A stretch of 64,000 nucleotides of DNA from Bhargavaea ullalensis (GTDB lineage Bacteria > Bacillota > Bacilli > Bacillales_A > Planococcaceae), in NCBI RefSeq assembly GCF_040545425.1, contig NZ_JBEPLW010000003.1. One strand, written 5' to 3'. Every line of letters starts with the position of its first letter. The stretch's first letter is position 1. The notes beneath the pieces were generated by a model, which was not told the origin of the DNA, did not search any database, and worked only from the letters and a program-made list of their open reading frames with translations. Position numbers and translations under genes: made by a program. Positions 8,769 through 16,964 of this stretch are shown one piece after another.

Positions 8769-9560
8769 TCAAAGGGCTTTGAGCATCCCGCCGTCGATGA
8801 CGAGCGACTGGCCGGTGAGGTAGGTGTTGGCGCCGGATGCGAGAAAGACGACGGCGCGGGCGAATTCATCCGGGCGGCCGTATCGGCCCATCGGAATCCG
8901 GGACTGCTGCTCTTTGGTGATCTCGTTGATCCCGACTCCGAGCCGGTCTGCCGTGACGGAGTCCAGTTCCAGGATCCGGTCGGTTTCGATGCGCCCGGGG
9001 CCGACGGTGTTCACCAGGATGTGGTCGCCGGCAAATTCGCGGGCGAGTGATTTGGACAGCCCGACCATGCCGGCCCGCATCGTGTTCGACAGGATGAGGT
9101 TGTCGATCACTTCCTTCGTCGATGAGGAGGAAATGTTGACGATGCGGCCCCAGCCGTTTTTCTTCATCGCCGGCAACACTTCCCGGACGGTCCGCGCGTA
9201 GCTGAGAAGATTTTGTTCGAACGCGTGCATCCAGTCCCCGTCCGTCACCCCGTCAAACCCGCCGGCTTTCGGCCCGCCGGTGTTGTTGATCAGAATGTCG
9301 GGATCGCCCATCGTCTGGCGGACTTCCGAAAAAAGGTCCCTCAGTTCGTCGGCGGACGACATGTCGCACGGGGAGAAGCGGATGCGGTCGTTTCCGGTTT
9401 CGTGCCTGATTTCATCCGCTGCTGCCGAAAGCGACTTTTCGCTGCGGCTCGTCAGGAAGACGTCGGCCCCTTCCCGGGCAAACTCAGTGGCAATCGCCTT
9501 GCCGAGTCCCTTGCTTGACGCCATGACAAGGACGCGCTTGTTGTTCAGTTTCAGATCCAT
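8769..9560 (-). CDS. SDR-family oxidoreductase lacking the usual Tyr-xxx-Lys pair
   Basis: 263-residue short-chain dehydrogenase/reductase with a Rossmann fold. The nucleotide-binding loop reads ASSKGLGKAIA (about residues 13-23), and NNTGGPKAG replaces the usual NNAG. At the active site the expected YxxxK is replaced: SNTMRAGMVGLSK aligns with YxxSKAAxxGLTK, so Tyr becomes Ser and Lys becomes Arg, while the preceding NISSSS serines remain. A divergent SDR subgroup with this change exists and is often labelled 3-oxoacyl-ACP reductase-like; activity is therefore uncertain. ATG 9560 follows GGGAGGAATGCAAA; the open frame extends upstream through repeats but this is not coding. It is a single-gene unit. 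Confidence 0.82.
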   Translation of the reverse strand: MDLKLNNKRVLVMASSKGLGKAIATEFAREGADVFLTSRSEKSLSAAADEIRHETGNDRIRFSPCDMSSADELRDLFSEVRQTMGDPDILINNTGGPKAGGFDGVTDGDWMHAFEQNLLSYARTVREVLPAMKKNGWGRIVNISSSSTKEVIDNLILSNTMRAGMVGLSKSLAREFAGDHILVNTVGPGRIETDRILELDSVTADRLGVGINEITKEQQSRIPMGRYGRPDEFARAVVFLASGANTYLTGQSLVIDGGMLKAL

Positions 9561-9679
9561 TTTGCATTCCTCCCAGTTCGGTGTTGACCTGATTGTACCG
9601 GAAGGGAGGTCGTCCATGCACCGGAACGGGTTATGTCCATCCATCTCCTCGAACTGCGCTCTGCGCGGCCTGTGCCGCT

Positions 9680-9723
9680 GATTCCTTTTCCTTCTGAGTG
9701 AAACATACACAGAGAACCGGACA
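9680..9723. repeat. Half-copy of the interspersed palindromic element (right arm)
   Basis: TTCCTTTTCCTTCTGAGTG and the following CACAGAGAACCGGAC match the right arms of the elements at 9854 and 14879. The 15-base CACAGAGAACCGGAC recurs at the end of the 9854 copy, so the two flank the 21-bp tandem array at 9733. Confidence 0.6.
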
Positions 9724-9732
9724 GATCGCCCT

Positions 9733-9837
9733 ATGATTCCACTCACCCCGGCAACGCGCTCACTCACGGCATCTATGATTCCACTCACCCCGGCAACGCG
9801 CTCACTCACGGCATCCATGATTCCACTCAGCCCGGAC
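9733..9837. repeat. 21-bp-period tandem array, two alternating unit types (core GATTCCACTCA)
   Basis: Five consecutive 21-base units. Units 1, 3 and 5 begin ATGATTCCACTCA; units 2 and 4 read ACGCGCTCACTCACGGCATC plus one base. The higher-order period is therefore 42 bp. It lies between divergent genes (SDR minus, lrgA plus). Confidence 0.9.
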
Positions 9838-9853
9838 AGCAACATGGATCGAA

Positions 9854-9930
9854 GAACTCCATCAGTCGAAGAAATCCGTCCGCCCGTTCCGCAGAGTTCT
9901 TCTCCTTCTAAATAAAGTTCACACAGAGAA
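9854..9930. repeat. Interspersed palindromic element, short-loop copy
   Basis: Left arm AGAACTCCATCAGTCGAAG and right arm TTCTTCTCCTTCTAAATAAA then GTTCACACAG; same arms as the 14879 element but with most of the interior missing. Confidence 0.65.
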
Positions 9931-9970
9931 CCGGACGCCATCCCGGAACGGCCTTTTCGTCAGCGGTGTC

Positions 9971-9998
9971 TTGACTGTACAGGCAGGTGGCGTAAGAT
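9971..9998 (+). promoter_or_regulatory. Probable SigA promoter of lrgAB
   Basis: TTGACT (9971-9976) and TAAGAT (9993-9998) separated by 16 bases, 40 bases before the lrgA start. Confidence 0.55.
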
Positions 9999-10037
9999 GA
10001 AAAGAAGTGATTCAAACGCAACACCGGGAGATGACCG

Positions 10038-10400
10038 ATGCATATGAAGAAACTGCTTCAGCTCGCTTTGATTTTCTTGTTTTACTTTTTGGGGATGAAG
10101 GTGAAGGAATGGCTCGGCCTGCCGATCCCCGGCAGCATCGTCGGCCTGCTCCTGCTGCTTGCCTTCATCATTTTATTTAAGAACTTGCCGGTCAACCGGC
10201 ACGTGGAAGGGGCCCAGCTGCTGATCCGCAACTTCACTCTGTTCTTCATCCCGACGACCGTGGCGATCATTTTGTATCTCGGCCTGTTCGTCACGTGGAA
10301 TGTCGTCTCGGTGCCGGCGGTTCTTCTGAGCACGCTCGCAACAATCGGGCTCACCGGCTGGCTGCTCCAACGCTACACGGACAGGAGGGATGCCCGGTGA
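10038..10400 (+). CDS. lrgA: CidA/LrgA family holin-like protein
   Basis: 120-residue membrane protein with four hydrophobic spans. The family pattern GLPIPGSIVGLLLLL (about residues 29-43) and the later FFIPTTVAIILY identify LrgA/CidA. In other Firmicutes the pair with LrgB acts as a holin-like system in murein hydrolase control, and homologues transport pyruvate. The ATG at 10038 follows GGGAGATGACCG. Its stop TGA overlaps the GTG start of the next gene, so translation is probably coupled. Confidence 0.88.
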   Translation: MHMKKLLQLALIFLFYFLGMKVKEWLGLPIPGSIVGLLLLLAFIILFKNLPVNRHVEGAQLLIRNFTLFFIPTTVAIILYLGLFVTWNVVSVPAVLLSTLATIGLTGWLLQRYTDRRDAR

Positions 10401-11077
10401 ACGGATTGCTGCTCTGGCTGTTCGGCTTCCTTTTCACGGCAGCGGCATACGCACTCGGCGTTTACTTGTACGGCCGCTACAAAAAGATTTATTTCCAGCC
10501 GCTGATTGTGGCGGCCGTGATCATCTGCGCATTCCTGCTCATCACGGGGATTCCGTACGATGCCTATATGAAGGGAGCAAATGTGTGGAACTGGCTGCTC
10601 GGCCCGGCCGTCGTTTCCCTGGCTTATCCGCTGTATTTCAATTTGCCGATGGTGAAGAAGTATTTTGTGCCGATCCTGTCCGGCGTTCTCGGAGGGGCGC
10701 TGTTCGGCCTGTTCAGCGGCTACTGGCTGACGCGTGCGCTCGGCGCAGATCCGGACATCGTTCGTTCTGTCATTCCTAAAAATGCCACAACGCCGATTGC
10801 AATCGAACTGTCAGACATGGTCGGCGGCATTCCTTCGCTCACGGTGGTATTCGTGATGATCGCCGGAATCGGCGGCTCCACGCTCGGTGTGCCGCTCCTC
10901 AACCGCCTCAACATCACCCACCCGGTCGCCCGCGGACTTTCCGTCGGCATTGCTTCGCATGGCTTCGGCACCGCCCGCCTGTTTGAGGAAAACGACAAAG
11001 AAGGCTCCATCTCCACCGTTGCCTACATCCTCACGGCCATTTTGCTGACGATTGTATGCACGGTCTTTTTCAGCTGA
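10397..11077 (+). CDS. lrgB: LrgB/CidB family membrane protein
   Basis: 226-residue polytopic membrane protein, partner of LrgA. The conserved LGPAVVSLAYPLY segment and the C-terminal HGFGTARLFEEN block are typical of LrgB/YohK. GTG 10397 is chosen because AGGAGGG lies 6 bases before it and it overlaps the lrgA stop as GTGA; the longer open frame upstream reads through lrgA. The two genes form a compact operon ended by a weak hairpin near 11091-11124. No LytSR-type regulator is adjacent. Confidence 0.88.
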   Translation: MNGLLLWLFGFLFTAAAYALGVYLYGRYKKIYFQPLIVAAVIICAFLLITGIPYDAYMKGANVWNWLLGPAVVSLAYPLYFNLPMVKKYFVPILSGVLGGALFGLFSGYWLTRALGADPDIVRSVIPKNATTPIAIELSDMVGGIPSLTVVFVMIAGIGGSTLGVPLLNRLNITHPVARGLSVGIASHGFGTARLFEENDKEGSISTVAYILTAILLTIVCTVFFS

Positions 11078-11090
11078 ATAAAGAGAAGGG

Positions 11091-11124
11091 AGCCCTCCGG
11101 CATTCAGGTGCCGGGGGGCTTCGT
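11091..11124 (+). terminator. Weak terminator after lrgB
   Basis: AGCCCTCCGG pairs with CCGGGGGGCT, but only a short T-poor tail (TCGTGCATCT) follows. Confidence 0.45.
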
Positions 11125-11171
11125 GCATCTAATGGAAGGCAGCAATAAGATTTAAATTTTCTGAAATAAAA

Positions 11172-11203
11172 CTTGAAGTTTACGTGAACGTCAAGTATAC
11201 AAT
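11172..11203 (+). promoter_or_regulatory. MerR-type promoter with 19-bp spacer and central dyad
   Basis: TTGAAG (11173-11178) and TACAAT (11198-11203) are 19 bases apart, the overlong spacer typical of MerR-controlled promoters. The spacer holds a dyad: CTTGA at 11172-11176 mirrored by TCAAG at 11191-11195, with GTTTAC/GTGAAC inside. It drives the MerR gene that starts at 11235. Confidence 0.75.
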
Positions 11204-11234
11204 GAAAGTAGAAGAGAAAAGGGAGGAGGCCGAG

Positions 11235-11618
11235 GTGAAGCGGATCGGGGAAATGACGAGTGAATTCGGGGTGACGGCGAGGACGCTGCGCTACTACGAG
11301 GAACTGGGCCTGCTCAGCCCGGTACGGACGGAGGGCGGCAGCCGGCAATACCCGCCGGCGGACATTGCTCGGATGAAACTGATCGAGCGGGGCAAGCGGT
11401 ACGGATTTTCGCTCGAGGAGATTAAGGAAATGATTTTGCTGTTCGACAAGGACCGGAGCGGCCGTGTGCAGCTTGAACGGACGATCCGCTACGGGGACGA
11501 GAAGCTGGAGGAAATCGACGAGCGGATCCGGGAACTGGAAGACATGCGGGAAGAACTGACGGCACTGCGGGCGAAATTCGCCAAAAAGCTGAATCAAACT
11601 GAAGGGGGAAACGGTTGA
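11235..11618 (+). CDS. MerR-family regulator of an acyl-CoA operon
   Basis: 127-residue DNA-binding protein. Residues 1-70 form the MerR winged helix (RIGEMTSEFGVTARTLRYYE, then GLLSPVRTEGGSRQY); a coiled coil rich in Glu and Arg follows to the C-terminus, with no cysteine effector loop. This short form with a coiled coil and no metal site fits the LiuR-like MerR regulators of fatty acid or branched-chain acyl-CoA degradation. GTG 11235 follows GGAGGAGGCCGAG; an ATG at 11184 would lie before the -10 element and is rejected. Its stop overlaps the next gene (TGATG), so it heads a three-gene operon that it probably autoregulates through the dyad at 11172-11195. Confidence 0.82.
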   Translation: MKRIGEMTSEFGVTARTLRYYEELGLLSPVRTEGGSRQYPPADIARMKLIERGKRYGFSLEEIKEMILLFDKDRSGRVQLERTIRYGDEKLEEIDERIRELEDMREELTALRAKFAKKLNQTEGGNG

Positions 11619-13126
11619 TGAACAGTTCTGAAATGCTGGCATTCAACGGAAGGAAGTATCCGGAGCGGGAAGCGGTCATCGGGATGGGGCGCAGGATCAC
11701 ATGGAAAGAGCTGGACCGGGAAACGGACCAACTCGCCAATGCTCTGAAATCGCGCGGGCTCGGCGGTGGAGACAAGATTGCGTTGTTCATGCCGAATGTG
11801 CCGGAATTTGTAACCGCTTACTTTGCGGTTCAGCGAATCGGGGCGGTTGTCGTGCCGCTGAATGTCAAACTGGCGGGGGCGGAATTGGAATATATCCTGA
11901 GGGATGCGGGGGCGTCCGGGATTATCGCACATGAACTCGTGTTTGAAGCAGTCCGCGGCGTCACCGGACCCGACGTCAAGATCAAGACCGGTGCACCGGA
12001 AGCCGGATGGGAGGGATATTCGGAAGTGCTCCGGGCAGCCGGGGACGATCCGGTCCGGTGCAGCTTGCCGGAAGAAGCGGAGTCGACGATCCTTTACACG
12101 TCCGGCACGACCGGAAAGCCGAAGGGGGTTCTGTTCAGCTGCCGCAACATCCTGACGGTCTCACGCATGATGTGCACCGAGTTTGAAATGAAGCCGGATA
12201 GCCGGTTGCTCATCATGATGCCGCTCAGTCATTCAGCCCCGCTTCATTTGTTCCTCATGGCCGGAGTCACGGTCGGTGCGGCACTTGTGCTGACGCCGAC
12301 ATTCACACCGGATCTGCTGCTTTCGACAGTCGAAGAAGAGCGTACCACCCATTTCTTCGGCGCGCCGGTCGCTTATCTGCTGACGGCGGGGCACCCGGGC
12401 ATCGGAGAGGCTGATCTGTCTTCGATGAAGTGGTGGGTCTACGGTTCCGCACCGCTTTCGGCACCGGAAGTCCGGAAAGTCCAGCAGACGTTCCGGACGG
12501 ACAATCTCGTCTGCGTGTACGGACTGACCGAAGCGGGTCCGAGCGGGACGCTCATGTTCGGGCCGGAGCACGCCGATAAGGCCGGAAGCATCGGCAGACG
12601 GGCTGCACTTTATGCAGAAGTGCGGATCGTGGACGATGAAGGGCGGGATGCGGCTCCCGGGGAAGTCGGGGAAATTGTGCTGCGCGGGGAAGGGACGATG
12701 ATCGGTTACCACAACAATGAGGAAGCGACCGCCGCAACGTTCCTGGAAGACGGATGGCTGAAGACGGGGGACCTGGCGAAGTTCGACGAGGACGGCTACA
12801 TCTGGGTGGTCGACCGGAAGAAAGACTTGATCATCTCTGGCGGCGTGAATATTTATCCAAAGGAGATCGAAGAGGCGATCCTGTCTTATCCGGGCATGAG
12901 GGAAACGGCGGTCATCGGCGTGCCGCATCCGGAATGGGGAGAGACCGTAAAGGCCGTCTATGCATCGGATTCGCCTGTCGCTGTCGAGGAACTGAAAGCC
13001 CATCTCGGCGGGCTCCTGGCGAAATATAAAATCCCCCGGCTCTATGAACAGCTGGAGGAACTGCCCCGGAATGCCTCCGGGAAAATACTCAAGCAAGTGC
13101 TGAAGGAGAGGGTGGAAACCGTATGA
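11618..13126 (+). CDS. AMP-forming acyl-CoA synthetase
   Basis: 502-residue adenylate-forming enzyme that activates a fatty or other carboxylic acid to acyl-CoA. The ATP loop YTSGTTGKPKG (about residues 163-173), the VYGLTEAG motif, the TGDLAKFDEDGY hinge region and the C-terminal PRNASGKILK lysine motif are all present. It starts by overlapping the MerR stop codon and ends by overlapping the acyl-CoA dehydrogenase start (ATGA), so all three are translationally linked. The chain-length preference cannot be read from sequence; the context (MerR regulator, acyl-CoA dehydrogenase) points to beta-oxidation of a fatty acid. Confidence 0.9.
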   Translation: MNSSEMLAFNGRKYPEREAVIGMGRRITWKELDRETDQLANALKSRGLGGGDKIALFMPNVPEFVTAYFAVQRIGAVVVPLNVKLAGAELEYILRDAGASGIIAHELVFEAVRGVTGPDVKIKTGAPEAGWEGYSEVLRAAGDDPVRCSLPEEAESTILYTSGTTGKPKGVLFSCRNILTVSRMMCTEFEMKPDSRLLIMMPLSHSAPLHLFLMAGVTVGAALVLTPTFTPDLLLSTVEEERTTHFFGAPVAYLLTAGHPGIGEADLSSMKWWVYGSAPLSAPEVRKVQQTFRTDNLVCVYGLTEAGPSGTLMFGPEHADKAGSIGRRAALYAEVRIVDDEGRDAAPGEVGEIVLRGEGTMIGYHNNEEATAATFLEDGWLKTGDLAKFDEDGYIWVVDRKKDLIISGGVNIYPKEIEEAILSYPGMRETAVIGVPHPEWGETVKAVYASDSPVAVEELKAHLGGLLAKYKIPRLYEQLEELPRNASGKILKQVLKERVETV

Positions 13127-14826
13127 GCCTGATGAGGGAAACGGACCGGAAGCCGCAGGTGCTCGCCGGAAAAGCGCCGTCGGACAGGCCGAACGCCTGG
13201 CGCGGCGATTCAACGATGAAAGCAATTCTCCAAACACGGCTCGATCCGGAATTCTTCGCCTATGCAAACCGGGAACTCGAGCACTTTGGCGACCGCGTGA
13301 TGAACGAGATGGATGAACGTGCCCGGCACACCGACCGGGACGGGCAGCCGAAGCTCGTTTCCTACGACCGCTACGGCGATGAAATTTCCGAAGTTTGGGT
13401 GAATGAGGGCTACCGCAGGACGGTGAAAGAAACGTATGGAACCGGAATCGTCGGCTACGTCCACAAGGAAATCCCGGAACTCGGCCGAAAAGGCAATTAC
13501 ACGTACAGCTTTGCGCAAGGTTATTTGCTGGCCCAGTCGGAACCAGGCTTCCATTGCCCGGTGGCGCTGACGCTTGCGACTGCCTATCTGCTCGACCGCT
13601 ACGCGGATGACGAACTGAAGGCCCGTTTCCTTCCGCATGTCCTTTCAACCGGAGAGACGGAACTGTATGAAGGGGCCACTTTCCTGACCGAGCGGCAGGG
13701 AGGATCGGATGTCGGGGCCAACCGGGTGCGAGCCGAGGAAGACGGCGGACGCTACCGGCTTTACGGGGAAAAATACTTTGCCTCGAATGCGGGAATGGCG
13801 GGCGTGGCCATGGTGCTCGCCCGGATGGAAGGGGCCGCACCCGGGCCCCGGGGCCTGTCCCTGTTTGCCGTACCTTGGCGGAAGGATGACGGCAGCCTGA
13901 ACGGTCTTCGAATCCGCCGGCTCAAGGACAAGCTGGGTGTCCGCGCCGTGCCGTCGGGCGAGGTGGAATTTGACGGAGCAGAGGCGTTCCTCGTCGGCGA
14001 TGCAAAGAAAGGGTTTTATTACATGATGGAAGCGCTGAACCTGTCAAGGATCTGCAATGCAATCGCTTCACTCGGCATCATGAGGCGCGCCTTGAACGAA
14101 GCGCACGGCTATGCGTCGCGCCGGGATGCATTCGGACGCAGGCTCACCGATTATCCGATGGTGCGGGACACGTTAGGGAAAATGTCGGCGAAGCTGAATG
14201 CGGAGCTGCTGGCGGTATTCGATCTGGCAGCCCTCTATGAGAAAGTGGCGGCCGGCGGGGCGTCGGAGCGGGAGGAAGTGTTGCACCGCTTGTTTATCGC
14301 CCTTCTTAAAAAAGAAACTGCCGAAGAGGCGATCCGGTTTTCGCATGAGGCGATCGAGATGCACGGGGGGAACGGGTATATCGAGGATTTCGTCACGCCG
14401 AGGCTGCTCCGCGATGCGCAGGTGCTCACGGTGTGGGAAGGGACGGCCAATATTCTCGGTCTCGAGCTGCAGCGGCTCGTGAAAAAGTATGATGCGCATG
14501 AGCTGTTCATCGAGGAGATGGAAAACCGGATTGTCGCGCTTAAATCGGGTGGGGACAAGGAGACCGCGTGCCGGGTGCTGAATTCGCTCATCCGGGATCT
14601 GCGCGCGTTTGCCGGGATGGACGATGCGATGCAAACCTACGAAGCGAAAGCGCTCGCCAAGCGCATGGCTTTGCTTTACGAGGGCGTCGTCGCGCTGGAA
14701 TGGGCGGACAAGAAAGAGGGGCGGTTCCGGACGCTTGCCGCCGTGTTCGTTGAGGATGCTTGGGGCACCCGGGAATTCGGCGGCCCGATGGAGACGGTCG
14801 TGAAATTTGAGGAACTGATGGGCTGA
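13123..14826 (+). CDS. Acyl-CoA dehydrogenase, AidB-like subgroup
   Basis: 567-residue flavoprotein of the acyl-CoA dehydrogenase superfamily, longer than the usual 380-400 because of AidB-type N- and C-terminal extensions. Visible motifs are FLTERQGGSDVGAN (flavin/substrate region, about residue 187), RRDAFGRRLTDYPMVRDTL, and HEAIEMHGGNGYIEDF near residue 410, followed by WEGTANIL. It should oxidise an acyl-CoA made by the synthetase upstream, although AidB itself is best known for a DNA-damage role. ATG 13123 overlaps the upstream stop; an internal ATG at about 13216 is possible but would lose only a nonconserved N-terminus. Confidence 0.87.
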   Translation: MSLMRETDRKPQVLAGKAPSDRPNAWRGDSTMKAILQTRLDPEFFAYANRELEHFGDRVMNEMDERARHTDRDGQPKLVSYDRYGDEISEVWVNEGYRRTVKETYGTGIVGYVHKEIPELGRKGNYTYSFAQGYLLAQSEPGFHCPVALTLATAYLLDRYADDELKARFLPHVLSTGETELYEGATFLTERQGGSDVGANRVRAEEDGGRYRLYGEKYFASNAGMAGVAMVLARMEGAAPGPRGLSLFAVPWRKDDGSLNGLRIRRLKDKLGVRAVPSGEVEFDGAEAFLVGDAKKGFYYMMEALNLSRICNAIASLGIMRRALNEAHGYASRRDAFGRRLTDYPMVRDTLGKMSAKLNAELLAVFDLAALYEKVAAGGASEREEVLHRLFIALLKKETAEEAIRFSHEAIEMHGGNGYIEDFVTPRLLRDAQVLTVWEGTANILGLELQRLVKKYDAHELFIEEMENRIVALKSGGDKETACRVLNSLIRDLRAFAGMDDAMQTYEAKALAKRMALLYEGVVALEWADKKEGRFRTLAAVFVEDAWGTREFGGPMETVVKFEELMG

Positions 14827-14839
14827 TGGTCGGTCAATG

Positions 14840-14872
14840 AAAACCCCCTGCGCAAAGTGCGCAGGGGGTTTT
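14840..14872 (+). terminator. Strong terminator after the acyl-CoA operon
   Basis: Perfect stem AAAACCCCCTGCGC / GCGCAGGGGGTTTT with a 5-base loop. Confidence 0.9.
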
Positions 14873-14878
14873 CAGATC

Positions 14879-15090
14879 GTGTCCATCGTATTGAGTAAAC
14901 TCCATCAGTCGAACAAATCCGCTCGCTTACGGCGGGCGTTGCCTCAGCCGACGCCAATACGCAGATTGGCGTCTGCGCTCAAAAGCGAAGCGTTGAGCGG
15001 CATCGCGGGGTCTTCGACTAACGCTGTTCCCGCAGGTGTCTCGCGGATTTCTTCTCCTTCTGAGTGGAGTTTACACAGAGGTCTGAACAC
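14879..15090. repeat. Interspersed palindromic element, long copy with internal hairpins
   Basis: Arms of about 48 bases face each other: left GTGTCCAT...AGTAAACTCCATCAG...AAATCCGC (14879-14923) and right GCGGATTTCTTCT...GAGTGGAGTTTACAC (15043-15076) extending to GAACAC at 15090. Inside are further stems such as ACGCCAAT/ATTGGCGT (14951-14972) and GCGCTCAA/TTGAGCG. No ORF is supported. Related copies lie at 9854 and, inverted and nearly loop-less, at 44207. Confidence 0.7.
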
Positions 15091-15127
15091 TATCGTTTTT
15101 CATCGTCTGAGAAATGAAGATGGAAAG

Positions 15128-15169
15128 AAAGATAACACTTTGCCGGATGAAGATAACGCTTCAAGCGAT
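15128..15169. repeat. Two-unit 21-bp array (core AAGATAACGCT)
   Basis: Two 21-base units at 15128 and 15149, the second reaching the stop codon of the DUF2207 gene. The same core forms a four-unit array at 55627. Confidence 0.7.
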
Positions 15170-16863
15170 CAAAAGGCGCCGGATCCGCCGCCACCGCCTC
15201 CGGTCCCGCCTCCTCCGCCGCCGACACTTCCGGCAGCAGTGCTGGAGGAATAGGTGGAGGCATTGGCGCTGGCAAGTGAGAAGGAGTGGCTCATGATGAA
15301 CGGGTCGGCGTAGAGGCCCGGCCCGGCGAACCTCTGCCGCCTGGCCGCTCCGAACTGTTCAAACTGGCTGCCGAGATGCTTGTTTTTAGATCCGACCGCA
15401 TAAATATAGCCGCGGAGCCGGTCGTCTTTTGGAAGCGCCTGCCAATCACCGGGATCGAGCTGATCAAACTGCTCCGAGAATGCCTTCCAGCCCGTGCGGA
15501 TACGGTGGCCTTCCCGCGTCAGCGGCTTCAGGAAGAGCGCCGTTGCAAACAAGGCGATGGTCAATACGATCGCGACGGCCAAATGGACAAAGGCTCCGGC
15601 AATCCCGAAGTAGACGGACAGGCCGATCAGGAAGATGCCGATGGCGGACAGAAGCGTTGCCGCGCCGGTTCTTTTTTCCCGGAAGCCTGTTTCCTTCGAT
15701 TCATCATTTACGGCACCGAACCACTTGGCCAGCCCCTCTTCATACCGGTCGGCCATTTTTTCGGACTTGGTCATTTCGGGGAGTTCACCGAGATCGAACC
15801 GGCCCTCTGCATCGGCAAGTTCCCCGAACAGGAGGTTGAGGAGGATCTGTTCGTGGCGGTGAGCGGGCACGTTGTCTGTCCGCTCGAACATTTCATCGGA
15901 CACCTGCGTGACCAGCCCTTTTCGGATCAGATCAAGAAGGGCGGCGGATAGCCATTCAGGGCTTGCCGCACCGGCCGGCTCCACGAACTGGAGGACAGCC
16001 GGCATGCTGAGCGGTCCGTCAGGGACGGTGAGCCGCCCGGCGTCCGTCTCCCGGCGTGCTTCATCCTTCTTCCTTCTCGCGATCATCCATTCTTTCACCA
16101 GGATGAACAGAAGGACGGCCCCCGCCGCCGGAAGCGCAACATTCCCTGCGGTCACCGCCTGCTCGTGCCGTTTTTGCGCCGCGGCCGCTTCGTCGGCGAT
16201 CCGTTTCCGTTCGGCGGCGAGTTTGTCGCGGATTGTACCGCCGGATGAGGTCAGTGCCGGGAACAGTTTCGAGTCAAAAACAACCCGGATGTCACCGTTG
16301 CTGCCGGACGGCACTCGGACGGGACCAAAAGCGACCGCGCCGTCCGGCTCCACTCTTTCCGTTTTGCTCAGAGCGTCATAGCCGAGCGCCTCTGTGCCGG
16401 AAGAAGCAGCGGGCGGGCGAATCGTGATCGTCATCTTGTCGTAGTCGGACTCGTTGCGGTCGTCAAAGAACGGCCAGTGAAACTCGGCTCCGTCTTCGTG
16501 CATGACGATCGCATCCATAATCGTATACCGCATTTCCACGGTGACGGTTTCACTCTTTCCGTTGCGGTGCACCTTGTACAGATCCCCGTCCTTTTCGGTC
16601 CTCAGTTCCCGGCCTCCTTCGTTTGCGCTGAAGTCAATGATATCCGTGCCGGTCTTCGGAACGAGCAGCCGGGTGATACCGTTGAATTTGCCGCTGAATG
16701 AGTAAGTATGGTGTTCGGTGACAAACACCCGGCCATTTTCATCAGCCTGCGCATCGATCGTGCTTTCTTCGATGTCATAGTCGACCGCCAGTACCCGGCC
16801 CGGCAGCAAAAGCACGGCGCAAACCGTCAAGACGGCGATTAAAACAGGCATCAGTCGCTTCAT
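15169..16863 (-). CDS. DUF2207 membrane protein with poly-glycine tail
   Basis: 564-residue membrane protein. A signal peptide or anchor (residues 1-26, ending LPGRVLA) is followed by an extracytoplasmic domain opening DYDIEESTIDAQADENGRVF, the DUF2207 domain; then a membrane span near residue 250, a cytoplasmic part, two further spans around 420-460 and a C-terminal glycine-rich tail (GGGGGGTGGGGGGSGAF). This layout, including the Gly tail, is characteristic of DUF2207 proteins. The biochemical role is unknown. ATG 16863 follows GGAGGTGCTGCAG. It probably forms an operon with the membrane protein that ends 101 bases upstream. Confidence 0.8.
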   Translation of the reverse strand: MKRLMPVLIAVLTVCAVLLLPGRVLAVDYDIEESTIDAQADENGRVFVTEHHTYSFSGKFNGITRLLVPKTGTDIIDFSANEGGRELRTEKDGDLYKVHRNGKSETVTVEMRYTIMDAIVMHEDGAEFHWPFFDDRNESDYDKMTITIRPPAASSGTEALGYDALSKTERVEPDGAVAFGPVRVPSGSNGDIRVVFDSKLFPALTSSGGTIRDKLAAERKRIADEAAAAQKRHEQAVTAGNVALPAAGAVLLFILVKEWMIARRKKDEARRETDAGRLTVPDGPLSMPAVLQFVEPAGAASPEWLSAALLDLIRKGLVTQVSDEMFERTDNVPAHRHEQILLNLLFGELADAEGRFDLGELPEMTKSEKMADRYEEGLAKWFGAVNDESKETGFREKRTGAATLLSAIGIFLIGLSVYFGIAGAFVHLAVAIVLTIALFATALFLKPLTREGHRIRTGWKAFSEQFDQLDPGDWQALPKDDRLRGYIYAVGSKNKHLGSQFEQFGAARRQRFAGPGLYADPFIMSHSFSLASANASTYSSSTAAGSVGGGGGGTGGGGGGSGAF

Positions 16864-16964
16864 CTGCAGCACCTCCGATCAAAGGGGACAGCGACGTTCC
16901 CCGGATATCCTTATTACGGCATACCCTTCAGAAAAGTTTCAACACTTGGCCGCGGGTCCGCTTT

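Noticed and set aside
8471..8869. 132-residue minus-strand ORF between the SDR and permease genes
   Set aside because: It overlaps the end of the SDR gene in another frame, spans its terminator, and has no ribosome site.
9561..9941. N-terminal extension of the SDR to 9941
   Set aside because: It is a translation of the 21-bp array (repeated DAVSERVAGVSGII) and the ribosome site supports the start at 9560.
12233..13840. 535-residue minus-strand ORF opposite the acyl-CoA genes
   Set aside because: It lies antisense to two well-supported enzymes and is Arg/Pro-rich, typical of shadow frames in GC-rich DNA.
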